Positions 23,501 through 36,711 of a stretch of 64,000 bases of DNA are shown in pieces. Location: the NCBI GenBank assembly GCA_017979445.1, contig CM030705.1, positions 13,843,040 through 13,907,039 of the forward strand, given 5' to 3'. The notes under the pieces were generated by a model. It saw only the letters and a program-made list of their open reading frames with translations. It was not told where the DNA came from and ran no database searches. Within the stretch, counting starts at the first letter, position 1; each line of letters begins with the position of its first letter. The position numbers and the translations under genes were made by a program. This stretch comes from Akebia trifoliata (taxonomy: Eukaryota; Streptophyta; Magnoliopsida; Ranunculales; Lardizabalaceae).

Positions 23501-26177
23501 ATAGATACCCCTAATCATAAACATCAATCACTATATGTTGACCATCGTGACTAAATCCAACGGTGAAAATTCAATCACCTGCCAATATGGTCTTAGCGGC
23601 AGCCTCCTCTGGTGTTTTGGTGTAGTGTTGGGAATTATAGAGCACATCCACTGAATCACAATCTGACACAATGTACCTGCAGGCGCACGATAGCAAAGAA
23701 AGGGATCAAAATACAGAGTACATCTCTTATTTGCGCAAGTTGCGTAATGCGCTATGTGGCCCAACTTGTGTCGGATAAATTCATCACACATGATAACCAA
23801 GTTCGGATTTCAACAATTACATTATTGGGAAAATTTCAAGCAAGCTTTGATGAAAAGACATTCAAATACAAATAGGGAATTTTTTTTTTTTTTAAGAATC
23901 CACAATTTTCTTTACAAAAGTGCAACAAATTTTTTTAGAGGCTCTTTTTCAACAAATTTTTTTTGGCAAATTTACCAAAATATGCACCACATTTCGACTA
24001 TTTACCAAAATGGTAAATTGTAGTAATTAATTCCGAAAATGATAATTTACCATTTTCGGAATTAATATTTTTTTACCAAAATAGTAAAAACAGTAATTTA
24101 CCAAAAATACCTTTTATTTATTTTTTTTAACTAAAATTATGAAAAAATCCTCTCCTCTTTCATATTTCTATTTAGTGTTGGGAAGATTAAAAAGAAAAGA
24201 AAGATTTAGTTGGATTTTAATTTATTTTTAAGGTTAAAATGGTAAATATATATGTAAAACAAATAAGGGTATTTTCGGTAATAAAAATTATATTTTACTG
24301 TTTTTACCGTTTTGGTAAAAAATATTAATTCCGAAAACGGTAAAATTACCATTTTCGGAATTAATTACTACAGTTTACTGTTTTGGTAATTAATTTTGAA
24401 AACTGTACCGTTTTGGTAAATTATTCTTTTTTTTTTTTTTTTCCAAAATTTCATGAAAAAAAGTCAGCAAATTATGTAACTATGAATCGAAAATCTTAAA
24501 AGGATAAAAGTTTAAGGGAAAGAGAATAGACCCATTTAGCTTCCAATCGCCTCGAATGATCCCAGAGAGGAGGTCGGGATCAGCACAGGTTGGTATCCCA
24601 TTAACTTTATTGTAAGAGCACATCACACTCGCAACATTTCCATCAATTACACAGCTCTTGAATGGAGCATTATAAGTATCATCCAAGTCTTGTTTAGTAA
24701 CCTACCATCAAAACCAAACCACAAAAGATAAATCACATTTCATAATTATCAAATTGTTAAAAACCAAAAAAAATCTTATAATCTCCTTAATTTTGAAAGT
24801 CTTTGTTGAATCTAGATTCAATTCCTTCATACACAATTAACGCCGTAATTAGCATAGTAAAGTTCGGAACTTGGAAAGTTTTGTCTCAATTAACGTCTTA
24901 TAGACACTTTCCAATAAGTTGCACACAAAAAAAAAAAAAGTCATGATCATTTCCTGAGAATTGATTTTCCTTGAGAAATTTTTTTTTAGAAAATCATAGA
25001 GACCCTTAGTAGTACTTTTAGATTTATGTACCTTGGCATCGAAGTGGTAGCGATCGACTCCTTTCCAATTATCCAAATCGTAAGCTGTATAATGTTTACA
25101 GCAAGCTGCAACCTTAAGCCGATTTGGGTCACCTCCATCAGCTTCCTGCAACCCTTTAACATAACCGGATCCATATTTGCTCGAAAGTAACGGATCTTCT
25201 CCGGGTGTCTCTTGACCTCTACCCCATCTCGGGTCTCGAAAAATATTGATATTTGGACTCCAAAATGTCAACCCGGCTAAACCCACATTGTACATTGCTC
25301 TAGCTTCTGTTGAAACTACCTGTAAACATGTTTCCAAGTTCTATAAGTCATCTTTAAGACTTTAATTTAGCTTTTTATTCACCAAATCAAGAAATATTTC
25401 AGATTAAATTTTGTAGAAAACTGGGTACAAGAGAATCAATGACAACAATATAAAACACAGATAAAAAATAAATAAAAACAAAATTTTACGTATTTCGACA
25501 AGAGTGTCTACGTCCAGGGGTGTAAAATTTTACAAAATCTTAATTTTACTTATTATTAAAAAAAATTCTTAATGGAAACCCTAAATTGAGTTAGCTATGA
25601 AATTATAATTCATACAAAGACGAAATTGCCCTTTGAGAAAAAAAAAAAAAAAAACTGGGAAATTTTGGAAAAATAATTATGAAATTTGGTAAATGAACCC
25701 TTTTGTCAATCTTGACAAAAAATAGCTGGTTCAATAATTTTTAAAGAAGGAAAAATCTAGTTTCAGACACCTTTAGATAGAAAATCTTACTTGGATCTTA
25801 AAAAAATTTAAGTGCTTTAGCAATAAATTCTTCTCTCAAGAATCTTTGCATAGTTGGTTAAAAGTCATTCAAGATACCAACTACCTTACTGTTACCAAGT
25901 ACAAATTAGACTTATTCTATATCGTACCACCAAAATTCAAAGTTGAAAGCCAACAATTTCCAAACCTAAATATTTCAAATTACACCAACTTTTCTTTATG
26001 CATCCGCCAATGAATCTCACTTAATGCTATATCGTTAAGGTTTTAAAATAATTTATTAATATATATATTATATGTAAACAGGACTTTAATATAACTTGAA
26101 TTCTTATAAAATAAAAGACTAATAATAGTAAAATTGGATAGTATAGCAATTAGAAAGGAAATGTCGCAAAATAAATA

Positions 26178-26208
<31 letters not shown>

Positions 26209-26856
26209 GGGTCGGGTTTCGTATACCCCTATTACGACACATCGTTTTGTCTTATATGGGCAAAAATGTTTGAAATGGGCTGATTTTTTTTTTTTTAGGA
26301 TGATCTCTATGGTGAGAAGATCATCCTTGCCAAAAATCAGCTCATTATGAAATTTCTAGCCCCATGCTTACAAGTTGAAAATTTTAGACCGTCCAATTTT
26401 TGTAAATCAATTTTGATGGGGTTAGAAGTTTTGGAATGGGATGATTTTTTGCCAGGATGATCCCCTCATCACAGAGATCATCCTCACAAAAAATCAGCCT
26501 ATTCCAAACATTTTTGCCCATATAAGACAAACGGTGTCTCGCAATGTGAGTCGTAACAGGGGTCGTAATAACGCTATCCTATATATATATGTTGAACAGT
26601 CACCAACCCGAATCAAGTAAGTCGGTAGAGTCGGATTCGGACACGGATCCAGATCAAAATAAAAATTGGATATGGATATGCTTATATCCGACCTAATTAA
26701 AGTCCTAACTTGATCCCACGACCTCAATCATAACACAACTTACTATTTTAATTTATATCTTTAGATCTATAAATCATCCTTCTCATCTCTAATAAAGATC
26801 AAATGAAAACAAGGAAAGAATGTGAAACACACAGTAGATATGATGATACATTATTA

Positions 26857-26899
<43 letters not shown>

Positions 26900-27644
26900 C
26901 TAAAGGATGTCTATGAAGCTTAGAAAAGAATCAAACCCATAACTCAAATTCAAACCAAATTATCAAACAACAAACATAAAACAAAATAAAGAACATAAGC
27001 AACAACTCTCAACCCCATTGCCCAAAAAAAAAAAAAAACCATAATCAAAATCGAATTATAAGACAAACCCATCAACCAATTCATTAAAAAAAAAATGGAT
27101 TGAAGTACAGACATTAATCAAATCCATCAAAATCAAATTATATATAAAAAACCCATCAACCAATTCACTAAAAAGAAAGATCAAACGAACAGAATTCTCC
27201 AAAAGAATAAGATAAAAAAAAAAAAATTACCTTTCCAATGGTCTGAAACAGAGTAGTATTAAAAGAAGCAGCAGTTAAGATGACTTGAGGGAAGCTTGTA
27301 GCACCAGGAACCACATTAGAGAAATGTGTCCCAGGACCCACATATGAGACTCCATGTAAAGCTTCAGACCACCACTCATAGCTTGGAATTCCAAGCCTAT
27401 CCACAGCTCCAGCTTTATTAACCAAAAACCCAATTTTCTCCTGCAATGTCAGCCTCTTCACCAAATCGCTCACTCTTGAAGTAATATCCAACTTAGTATT
27501 ACAGAACCCAAAGTTACCATAATCGGGATTCTTATCAACATCACAAGAAAAAACAGGAGAGTCGCCTAAAACACTATTAATTAAGAGATAATGAACAAAG
27601 AGTAAAAAAACAGAACATTTTGCTCTGTTTTGAGTAGAAGACAT
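20518..27644 (-). CDS. BXL: Beta-D-xylosidase / alpha-L-arabinofuranosidase, GH3
   Basis: Seven exons: 27644-27231, 25319-25032, 24701-24532, 23676-23579, 23035-22685, 21893-21483 and 21095-20518, each bounded by AG and GT. Phases join exactly to 2310 bases, 769 residues plus TGA, the usual length for plant BXL proteins. The product should hydrolyse xylose and perhaps arabinose from cell-wall xylan and arabinan. Residues 1-27 look like a signal peptide (hydrophobic FLLFVHYLL, then SVLG), so it is probably secreted to the apoplast. The GH3 N-terminal barrel covers about 60-370: [17 protein letters not shown] and [13 protein letters not shown] are typical, and D296 in VSDCDSV is the expected nucleophile. 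The GH3 C-terminal domain follows (about 400-640), with the candidate acid/base Glu in EAESRDR (E499/E501), then a fibronectin III-like tail. No break was found. Xylosidase versus arabinofuranosidase preference cannot be read from sequence. Confidence 0.95.
22000..22647. mobile_element. hAT-like repeat in xylosidase intron 5
   Basis: The intron between 22685 and 21893 holds sequence rich in GGCTCGGTTTGGG and CCAACCTGACACC, ending CCCATTGACAGCCCTA. That end matches the right terminus of the hAT-type MITE at 8183-8464. The left boundary is not clear. Confidence 0.4.
23116..23513. mobile_element. hAT-like MITE in xylosidase intron 4
   Basis: The left end CACCGTCAATGGATTGGG resembles the terminus of the element at 8183, and the right end reads GATACATAGATACCCCTA. 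The interior repeats GATCCGAT and GGATCGGAT on both strands. No clean 8-base duplication is visible, so the boundaries are approximate. Confidence 0.5.
23960..24425. mobile_element. Fold-back element in xylosidase intron 3
   Basis: Two arms (about 23960-24110 and 24263-24425) are inverted copies, each containing TACCATTTTCGGAATTAAT or its complement and a TTACCAAAATGGTAAA-like stretch, with a spacer of about 150 bases. Each arm also contains a smaller palindrome. The same core occurs at 1920-1990 and 63060-63290. The transcript of this intron could form a long hairpin. Confidence 0.6.
26209..26579. mobile_element. Double-hairpin MITE inside a TA repeat, copy C
   Basis: It is bordered by a long TA run on the left (to 26208) and a shorter one on the right (from 26580). 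The ends are inverted (GGGTCGGGTTTCG and the complement GGATAGCGTTATTACGACC). It has two internal hairpins with the family core (AGGATGATCTCTATGGTGAG) and a spacer with GACCGTCC. It lies in intron 1 of the xylosidase gene, so it is transcribed with it. Confidence 0.72.
26861..26897. repeat. AG dinucleotide microsatellite
   Basis: An uninterrupted AG run of about 37 bases in intron 1 of the xylosidase. Shorter AG runs lie upstream of the gene (27823-27838 and 27920-27942). GA/CT runs near plant promoters can bind GAGA-binding BBR/BPC factors; that role is only a possibility here. Confidence 0.85.
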
Positions 27645-27945
27645 ATTACTTCTCTCTCTTCTCTGGTTTTGCAGAGAGCTTTAATGGAGGATATATGAGT
27701 AATGGGTTTTTTTTTTTCAACTTGTATTTATGGATTTTCTAAGTTTTAAGAGATGTTGTTTGATTGCAACCCGTGATTGAATATATGTGGGCGTCTCTGT
27801 ACTCTATTAGGCTTACTTGCAGGAGAGAGAGAGAGAGAATCTAAGGCTGAGGACTCAGTGGACTTGTTAGTCCGTGAAGATATTTTTTTTTACGAGTCTT
27901 TGGGGGTTTAAATAAAGACGAGAGAGAGAGAGAGAGAGAGAGTCT
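27645..27945 (-). promoter_or_regulatory. Putative promoter of the xylosidase gene
   Basis: On the minus strand a TATA-like CATAAATA lies at 27725-27732, about 80 bases before the ATG at 27644, leaving room for a 5' leader of about 50 bases. Two AG runs (27823-27838 and 27920-27942) lie further upstream. The assignment rests on position and motif only. Confidence 0.45.
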
Positions 27946-28139
27946 TCCGGGAACAAAAGATACACTGTGATTCACGGGAAAAGAATATAGTGGCTCCATC
28001 GTAGCTAAGCTGCCAAAGATGACGGCTAAGAAATGGCGTAGCTAACTGGCACTAGTAGCTTAAAGTGAGCTAAATACTTAGATAGTCAACTAGCCGTCGG
28101 CTAGCGGCGGGTATTGTGGGATGAGGTCCGGAGACCGAG

Positions 28140-28690
28140 TTTTACAAGACCGATTCAAATTGATGACACGTGGTACACTTACTGGTATCCGCCAACTCAT
28201 GATCTTATCTGATCTATCAAACTCATGACATGTCTCTTGACCTTAGTCTTCTCTAACATATAATAAAAAAATGACCTAAATACCCTCATCTTCTACCTCT
28301 AACAAAAAACTGATAATCTTTGGCCTATTGGGCAAAAATTCTTCAATTTAGTCATCAACCTTTAGATTCTATTTACTTTTCAACCTTTAAACCTTAAGGA
28401 AATATAGGATTTTTGAAAAAAGAAAAAAATCTAGAATTTTAGGTAGAAAACTTAGGATTATCTATAAAGGATGCATGCCATGGATTGAAGACAAAATTGA
28501 TTAGATTACAAATAATTCACCATAGAAGTTGAAGAGTTCGAAGACTACGAATATTTAGGAGAACAATCAAAGGATTTTTGGTTGGAGTTGTAGGTGATGG
28601 TATTTAGGTCATTTTCTAATCATTAATAGAAAAATTATAAAATGATTATAAAATATTGGACAATGCTGAATATCATTGAAATTACCATTA
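28140..28690. mobile_element. Dispersed DNA-element family, copy at 28.2 kb
   Basis: Shared blocks with 31530-32330, 35030-35755 and 41683-42206 include CTTGACCTTAGTCTTCTCTA, ATGACCTAAATACCCTC and, on the right, TTTAGGTCATTTTCTAAT. It is a non-coding remnant without clear termini in this copy. Confidence 0.5.
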
Positions 28691-30035
28691 TTTGGGACAT
28701 TGATGATGTGGATGTGTCTATATACCCATAGATGTCTTTATCGAGATATGAGTGAGAAGCATCTATAGTTCCATGCACACCAATGTCCCAAACAATGTCA
28801 ATTTCAATGTTACTGCAATACGTGCGACTTTAAATTATTTTGTGTATTTTAATGATTTTGAAAATCATTTGACATTCCAAGTCATCTCAGTAACGTTGAG
28901 ACGAAACGCTATGACCAAGTCACCTTTGTTTTGAGGATGATCTCTACATGTTAGGGATCATGTCAACTAGAATTAGCTTTCTAAACTTGTAACCAAAACA
29001 AGTGGATTTGAAATTTGAAATTGAAACCATTCTTCATAGTCTATTTTCAAACAAATTTTGAGTCTTTAGGTTTCATAAATATTCCTTTGAAACATTCTAT
29101 ACCCTAATAAATAGCCTTCCAAAGTTGAGTGATTTTATTTAATAGCCATTTGACATGTAACGCAAATACATTACCACTCGAGAGAGAACTTTTCTCCTGA
29201 CTACTCTTTCTACACCTATTAAGTTTCTTGAAAAATCTCTATTAAAAAAAAAATCAAACTTGATTCAAGGTGTTGAAATGGATGGCTATCGAGCACCCAA
29301 ATTTAACATTGAAATTTCACAGTGAAAAATATCATTTTTTTTTTTAAAGTTCATAAAATTTCGTTCTCTAAATCACATGGCATCAGATTATATTTTTGAA
29401 TGCTACAAGGTAATTCGAAGAGAAATTTTTCTTTTTTCATTTTGCGTAAGAGAGAGAAATTTTCTATCTTTTTGTTGATGTTACTTGTGTCACATGTCAA
29501 ATGGTTGTTGGGCTATAAACGAAAAATCACTCATTTCTTGGCTTTGTCAATATTTGTATATACAAATGTGTGGTTAAAAGAATGGGATTGCATCCAAACC
29601 ACAAGTGTCAAAACATCAACTAGAACCTAGGACTAGTACTAAAAAAAAAAAAAAACCCTTAATTCAAGAATTTGATAACAAAGATAGGACGATGATTGGG
29701 AATCAACACTACCACATAATTGATCTCGAGAATAAGAGAGAGATGACAATTACAATCGCTAGAAATCAAGGACAACATTATGAATACATTGATAATGGAA
29801 AGGGAAACTTCATGAAAGAGGGGAAGAATAGATCCATATAAAAACAGAGGTAATTGATTGGATTTGTGTGAATTCGAATATATATACACACATTAGTTTT
29901 AAGCTGGCAATTTAAGGAATCCGGGCTTAAATTTATATATTACACTAATGCCTACAATTAGAGAAGAGTGGGTTGATTGTGTGAAGGATCTTGAGGTGTA
30001 TGATAGAAGAAAAAATTAATCCCATAATAAAAGGT
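28691..30035. other. Intergenic, no gene seen
   Basis: The stretch is AT-rich with short random ORFs only (60-78 codons on both strands, overlapping each other at 29605-29889). Nothing resembles a known protein, RNA or terminal repeat. Confidence 0.45.
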
Positions 30036-30200
30036 AGGGGTACAACTTGATATGATTCAAACCGATAGCTTTGGCCTGATTTGGTTTGAAACAAGTTGTG
30101 GTTCGGTTTTGGGTTAAGAAAATCGAGAATTGATCAATTTGGTTTGGTTCTCGGTTCAAGACTTGTATAGAACTGAACCAAATTGAGAATTAAACCTTTA
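30036..30200. mobile_element. Fragment of the Mutator-like MITE family
   Basis: It runs from AGGGGTACAACTTGATATG through AACCGATAGCTTTGGCC and ATTGATCAATTTGGTTTGG to CTTGTATAGAACTGAACC, aligning with the left third of the nested element at 10785-11265. The right end is missing. A CT dinucleotide run (30261-30286) follows. Confidence 0.6.
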
Positions 30201-30259
30201 CAAGGCTAGATAAATATTCCTCTCCCACACCTCATTCTATTACAAGACTAGATAAATTT

Positions 30260-30290
<31 letters not shown>

Positions 30291-31529
30291 TATTGATGTT
30301 ATGGCCCCCACTTTTAGATGGTTTGATTGTTGTCAGCCAAGTAGGCAATGATATAGACTAAAGGATTATTTATAGCGTCGTGTTGGAGTGACACAGGATT
30401 TATTGTGATTCTCACAAGTCGGACATGGACATGTATACATAACCTTAGATGGTTTTTATTTGTATTGCGAGGAAATACATTTATGGTTATATGCACATCC
30501 CACGTCAGACTTGTGAGAATCGCAGTAAATACTTTTTGTCATTTCAGCATTTTCCTTATTTATAAGGTAGATTTGAGAACGATAGACTCATTTATGTCAA
30601 TTTAGTTATTAGGAGACACTTTTATCACAATTCATTTCTTTGACCCAGCTCAAATTTCCATCGAGTCTAGTTAATAACTCCAGAGTAAATTAAGACTAGT
30701 TGAACAATGATTTCTTACATTTATAGAAATTAAAATTATTTTTAAAACTTTTAAATATTGTCCTCCACAAAAAATAAAAACTCAAATAACTTATTTGATT
30801 CATTAATGCAACACGGTGCATTTTTGAGATGGCTCAACCAATTTCATTAGTTGACTTGATGAGCTGGTTTTATGGAGTTTTGTAGTCAAGTCATCTCCAC
30901 ACATTCTAGTTGACTAAACAAATTCGATTCAAACCAAACCCAAAAATTCGATTCGGGTTTATGATTAATATAAAATAAGATTTTGTGAATCACCTTATTT
31001 CGATTGTCCAATCTAAACCGCAGAGAAATCCTAAGACGATTAATGGGTAGGTTTAGGTTGCGATCATAAGCTTGGATAAATCCTAACCAAACCCTAAAGA
31101 GGCAGAATGTACGTTAGACCCCTAACCAACGACGATTAAGCCCAAACTTGACCCTAATAGGTTAGAATTAAGTTGCATAATAAAAGTGTAAATTCATGCA
31201 TCTTTAAAAATCGTTTAGAACATTGGGCGCAATTTTTAATAAAAGGAGTCAAACATTGATTTTAAATGAAATAGCGCTGGAGATCATAATGAGAGTTAAC
31301 TTATATTTTTATTTTTATAATAATATATCTAGATAAAACAAAAATATATACGATTGTTGGTACAAATGTTTTATAAACCAAATCGAGGATTGGACCGAAA
31401 ATTTGACAAAGAATTGTGAGGAGTCATGTGATGATGGGCATCTTGAGGATTATGTTTGGGAGGGTCAAGCGCAGGTTGCATAAAGAATTGTGCCAATGAT
31501 ATTTTATGGAAGTTTTGTGCAAAATTTGA

Positions 31530-32330
31530 GGCCTACGGTCTTTTGGGAGGGGCCACTTTACGAAATTTTGACATCTCAGACGTAACCCCCTTCAAATTTT
31601 TGTAAATATTTAAGATACCGTCGTAAAATTTATTTCACATCTCTAAATTTCCATCAAAATTTGAAACACCTCCTTGAAAATACCACGTGTAATCCAATGG
31701 AGAAGGTTCCTTCAAAATTTTTTCTCTCTGTGATTAGTTAAAATACCTTTAAAAAGTAATGATAATTTGACACTCCCACGTGACATACTCAAAATACTCT
31801 CTTGATGTGGGAAGTGCCAGAACCATAGATTTTCTTTCATCAGGATACACAACTGCATAGATTTATGGGGATGTACAATTGTGTATTCCGAGGCATAAAA
31901 TTTATGGTTCGTCATGTTAGGAGAGTATTTTGAGCATGCCACGTGGGAGAGTCAGATTCTCACAACTCTAACCTAAATGCTCACGTTTTCAAACTCAATC
32001 CGAAAACCTTAGTATTTTTCTCGAAAGACAAAAACCCATTGTCTTCAAACTCATCAACTTCCAGAGTACCTTATCTTCAATCCATCATCAAATTCAACCT
32101 CATCCTTGATCACCCTTTATTTTTCTCAAATTTTAAAGGTTAAAGGAAGTAGAATCTTGATGTTGGGAATGAGCGTAAAATGTTTATCTGAAATATTAGA
32201 AATGATAGGTTTAGAGAGAAAACAATCAAACTTTTCTAGTTATAAGTGGAAGAAGAGGGCATTTAGGTGATTTCTCTATTAGTCTCTCATAGAAAACCAC
32301 GATCAAGGTGGTATGTCAACAGTTGGGTAT
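31530..32330. mobile_element. Dispersed DNA-element family copy with nested MITE
   Basis: The right part (GGGCATTTAGGTGATTTCTC, CATAGAAAACCACGATCAAG) aligns with 35635-35690. It is interrupted by the inverted-repeat element at 31768-31954. No coding potential is seen. Confidence 0.45.
31768..31954. mobile_element. Inverted-repeat MITE with CACGTG in each arm
   Basis: Arms TGACACTCCCACGTGACATA and TATTTTGAGCATGCCACGTG are inverted copies together with ACTCAAAATACTCTC / GAGAGTATTTTGAG. The inner parts also pair (CATAGATTT against AAATTTATGG). The plan resembles 3885-4128. Confidence 0.6.
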
Positions 32331-35029
32331 TTACATGACTTGACTAATGTCACTAATGGCACTACATCATTAATCTAACAACCCCAACTAAATAGGATGA
32401 AATAATTTTGGTTGATATTATCACTTGAGATTTCTTAGGATCCAAAGATGTTCAATATTGAGTTTCAAGCAATCGATATATTGAGACGAAAAGTGAAATG
32501 TGAGTTTCTTAGGGACCAATTATCAAAGGGAAATTCCCCTAGACAATATCCTCTCATCTCAACCGTATGTTGGATTATGTGTCCAATGATGTTTAATATT
32601 ATAATTTTCTTATTATTTACTAGAAATGGAATTTGGTTAAAATACATTTTATTTTATTTGTACTTGAAAGTTTTCAGATGAATTATATAATTTAGCAACA
32701 TTTTAAATTTGTATACTATTATATTATTATTATCATTTCTAATTGAATAATTGTTGATAATGAACAAAGTGGATGGAAGGGAGGTTATTAATTGGATAAC
32801 AATTTTCTAGATTTCAAGAACATCTTCTAATATTTTGTGAGCTAGGTTGGAAAAAATGATCAACTCATGAAATATTAGATTGATTCATAAAATCCACAGA
32901 TGATAATACGCACATTCTATTCCTACCTATGGGTGATGATATGATAGACCTAAGTCTGATTCTTGTTAGCACTGACTTACTAATCTCATTAAAATCAGAC
33001 CTACTAACTTAACAGAAAGAGGGTCACAAAAAATTTTACTCCTAAGGAAACATCACAAGATCCTCCAATTATTATATGTGAAATATGTAATACATGTTCA
33101 ACATGTAAAGTCTATGTTCATGGCAAAGTTGGTGTTCGGATCGACTGGGACCGATTTGGAACAATCTAATAAGGATCAGATTGGACTCAAAATTAATCTG
33201 ATAAGAATTGGATTAGACCCTTTTTAGATCTGGTTTATTAACAGATCTCAGAAGAATTTCAACTCGAGGATCAACTTGACTCAATCCAAACTTGACAAAC
33301 ATCAATTTATTCCCAATCTAACCTTGGGCATACAATGCTCAACCCGAGCTCAACTCAAGTTGGATTGGTTAAGTTGGCTTATTCTCATTAATACTAATCA
33401 TTTAATAATGATAAGGGCTTGTATAAAGACAAGTGGAATATAAATAAATATAAAATCTATAATTATTTACCCTAAAAATATGTTCCAAAGTTTACACATG
33501 AAATCATAATTATTTTTTTAAAGAAGATGATGATGATTAACTCAAGCAACCACCTCTATTTATTATTAATCACAATTTCTAGTAAGAGATGCATTTACCT
33601 TTGGTTGAACTAATTATAATAAAATAAAAAGGAAGTAAACCCTAAGCAATGGAGTGAAATACATAAGGGACATTAGTGACATTGTATTTACTTGAATGAT
33701 ACTACAAATCTCCATCAAAGTATTTATGATTGAACAAAAGAGAAGTCTTCTATCCTTCCTTTTCGTTTAGATATAAAAGGAAAAAAATAAAATAAAGATT
33801 CCGAGCACCTTTGGTCAAAGTCTATCTTATTTTTACCACAAGTAATTTTCTTGGCTAATGAAGTTACAGTATAAAATTGTATGACAATAGCAAATTACAC
33901 GAACAAAAGCATTAATAAGAAAAAAAAATTGATTATTTAATGAAAAAAATCACAAAATGATTTTGATATTTAAATAAACAAAAGTATACATAAAAATGTG
34001 AATGAAAAAATTAAATAAATACAAAGAGTAAGACAAGATCGTCTCGAAAAAGTCTATTTTGAAATTGATTTGGAACCAATTTGCTAAGAATTGGATCTAA
34101 CAATAGCACGAAAGAGACCAGATGCAAGAGAGCAATGTATGAAAGAGAGAAGAACTCAATATAATCCTTTTGAAAGATCCCAAATTTAAAGCATAATGCT
34201 AGAAGGAATAATAATACAATAAATCAAGAGCTAGCTGCTTCTAGGGTCGTAGTTTGTTCCAATCACGACGATCGTTATCAACAATTGTTTGTGTGTATCC
34301 TTTCAACTAAGTGTCGAAACCAATCTTATAAGCATCGGATTAGACTCTTATGGGATTTTTATTATTTTATTTATTTTTATATTAGATCTCAATATTAAGA
34401 TCCAAACCCAATTATTAACAATCAGATCGGATTTAGATCCAGTCAAAACCAATTTGAAAGATGAAATTTAAATAAATCTCATATATAATATAATGCATAT
34501 CCTTTCTCACATTTATCGAATCAGAACATAATTGATCAATAATCAATTTGACCTTAGCAAATCAAATCTTTATCAGAATCCAAATCCTCGACCCACATCC
34601 AAAGTTGTTGGATCGGATTTCAGGTCTATTTAGATCCATTAAGTGCATTAAACTTCGAGTCTAGCCGAGCCGAGCCGAGCCAAGCTAAGACATCAACTTA
34701 GCCAAATCCAAAAAATTCTATTCTAGTTCTATAACACCAAAAGTTCCAAGCTAAGCAAGTCTAATAGGTAGTCTGGACTCGAGCCAAGCTGGAATTTTTT
34801 TTTAGAAATTCCGTGTGGGTGCGGGTGGAAAACGAGGAGAAGGAGACAAAGCAAGCGCAGCCACTAAATCAATTGAGGCCGCCCGTGATTGGCTGACCGA
34901 ACAGCCGAAGCTGTTCTAGATTTAGAGCTGTCTCTCAATCTCATGTGAGCATCTGTCAGATCACCTAATTCTCTTTTCTTATTGGTCCATTAGTTAGGCC
35001 TGCAGTTGTAACCTCACCCCCACCAAGAA
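32331..35029. other. Intergenic with degenerate hAT-like repeats
   Basis: No gene is seen. Around 33127-33300 and 34270-34650 there are runs of GGATC/GATCC and CGGATT motifs like those inside the hAT MITE family at 8183 and 23116, without clean ends. A short GAGCC repeat occurs at 34665-34682. Confidence 0.4.
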
Positions 35030-35755
35030 AGGTGGGTTATTTAGAGATACCCCTCAATGTTTTGCTGAATATTTGAAAAACTCCTTGACCGTGGTCTTTT
35101 TAAGAGCTCAACTTACAATGACTTAAATGCCATCGTCTCCAACTTTCTAGCCAAAAAAATCCTTTATTTTTCCCTCCAAATGTTCATCATTTTCAATATC
35201 TAACGTAAATTTTTTAATCTCTATGGTAATAAAACAAGTTTTTTAAGAAATTTTATTTTGAGAGAAAATTCAAGGTTTTCCAAGGGTTATTTCTTTCTAT
35301 CAAAAGGGTGCATAAGAATACTCTATAAACAAGTCTTTCGTTACACCTACTTCTCCATTTCGGTGGACCACAATAGATCTTATCTATCTTATGTGAACAG
35401 ATTCGACAGGACAGTAATTCTCTTCTCATTCATATTTTCTTGATTTGAATCGTTCCAATAAAGTCTTTGTAACAACAAATTCACTATGGTCAAACTACGA
35501 AACCTCCTCAGTGTAGGTGCCTTAACTATCTCTTAGATTATTATCAAGAATTGCACAATCAACTTCGAATGGTTGGTTCACCCATGCTCACCTTAGATGC
35601 CTCATGAAGTTAAAACTTGCTATAAATTGAAGTTAAGGGCATTTAGGTCATTTTATTTTTCTTTCATAGAAAACTGATGTCAAGTTGGCGCATGTGAGTG
35701 ACAATAGGGTATCTAAAATGTTCATCAAAATGAGAGGGGCATGTCTAAATTACCC
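35030..35755. mobile_element. Dispersed DNA-element family, fullest copy
   Basis: The ends are inverted: left GGGTTATTTAGAGATACCCC and right complement GGGTAATTTAGACATGCCCC. Internal blocks (CTTGACCGTGGTCTTTTT, AAGGGCATTTAGGTCATTTT, CATAGAAAACTGATG) are shared with the copies at 28140, 31530 and 41683. No transposase is present. Confidence 0.6.
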
Positions 35756-36711
35756 AAATAATAATAATAATTTGTGTAGGTGGTGTGTGTCATCAATCCT
35801 TTGGGTGGGCCCTATCTCCCTACCAAACTACCTTTATCCCTTGTTTGGATATTGCATGTAATCATCTTGGGTATCCACCTATTTTAAGATTCTTAGAGTA
35901 TCAGTGAAGCAAAAATCATATAAGTATGTATCATTGTATCAACCCTTCATCACATCCCTATGTTGACCTTTAGATGTCTTTATTGTTTGTGTGATGTGAA
36001 TCTCAAGGTGATTGGCAAAGGATGATGAAGGCATCCTCAATCATAATCAAATAAAATTGACAAGGGTCTTCATCAAATAATGAAAAAGAAAGTGATTGAG
36101 AACTTCTATGACTAGAAAACATACTTTCAATAAGTTTTATATACAATTATCGATAAATTATCATTATTTTATATGAACCGAACGTCTGTCCCAACCCATA
36201 ATGGGGACACATTTTGCTAATTAATCCACATAAATTTGAATCAAGATTTTGAGCTAATCGCACCGACGAATAATAAAGAGGCACACTGAGCATTTTAATG
36301 TCTATCACTTTAAACTTAAAATATGATCTATGAATCATTTTGAACGTAAAATATGATCCACAAGGTGTGAGATGCGACATAATCAAATTGGAAGGATCGG
36401 CACGACATCCCCAGACAAATGGATCAAATGGATGGTGAAACTTGGTCCTCGAAAAAGAAGTGGGCCCACTTGGTTCAAATAGATCTTTAGGAAGGACAAG
36501 ATTCTTTATTTTTAGGAAAATTATTTATCCATCATAATTTTTTAGGTCTTTAAATTTGGAGATAAGAGTGTGATGTAAAATATTGATAAAAATATAAAAA
36601 TGGAAATATGTTTTGTCATACTCATTGGTTGACATATTGCAACCTCAACTTGGAGGTAATGGGGTCAAATTCAACTTAAAATATTTACCGAAAGGGTATA
36701 GAGTCCCCTAG

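Larger units (their letters stand above)
25320..27230. other. Xylosidase intron 1, repeat-loaded
   Basis: This 1.9-kb intron holds the double-hairpin MITE copy C (26209-26579) between TA runs and a long AG dinucleotide run at 26861-26897, plus A-rich sequence. No exon or ORF of note lies in it; the 77-codon ORF at 26494-26727 overlaps the MITE edge. Confidence 0.7.

Noticed and set aside
29605..29889. Overlapping 76-78-codon ORFs on both strands
   Set aside because: Opposite-strand overlap, AT-rich codons and no similarity; no flanking gene signals.
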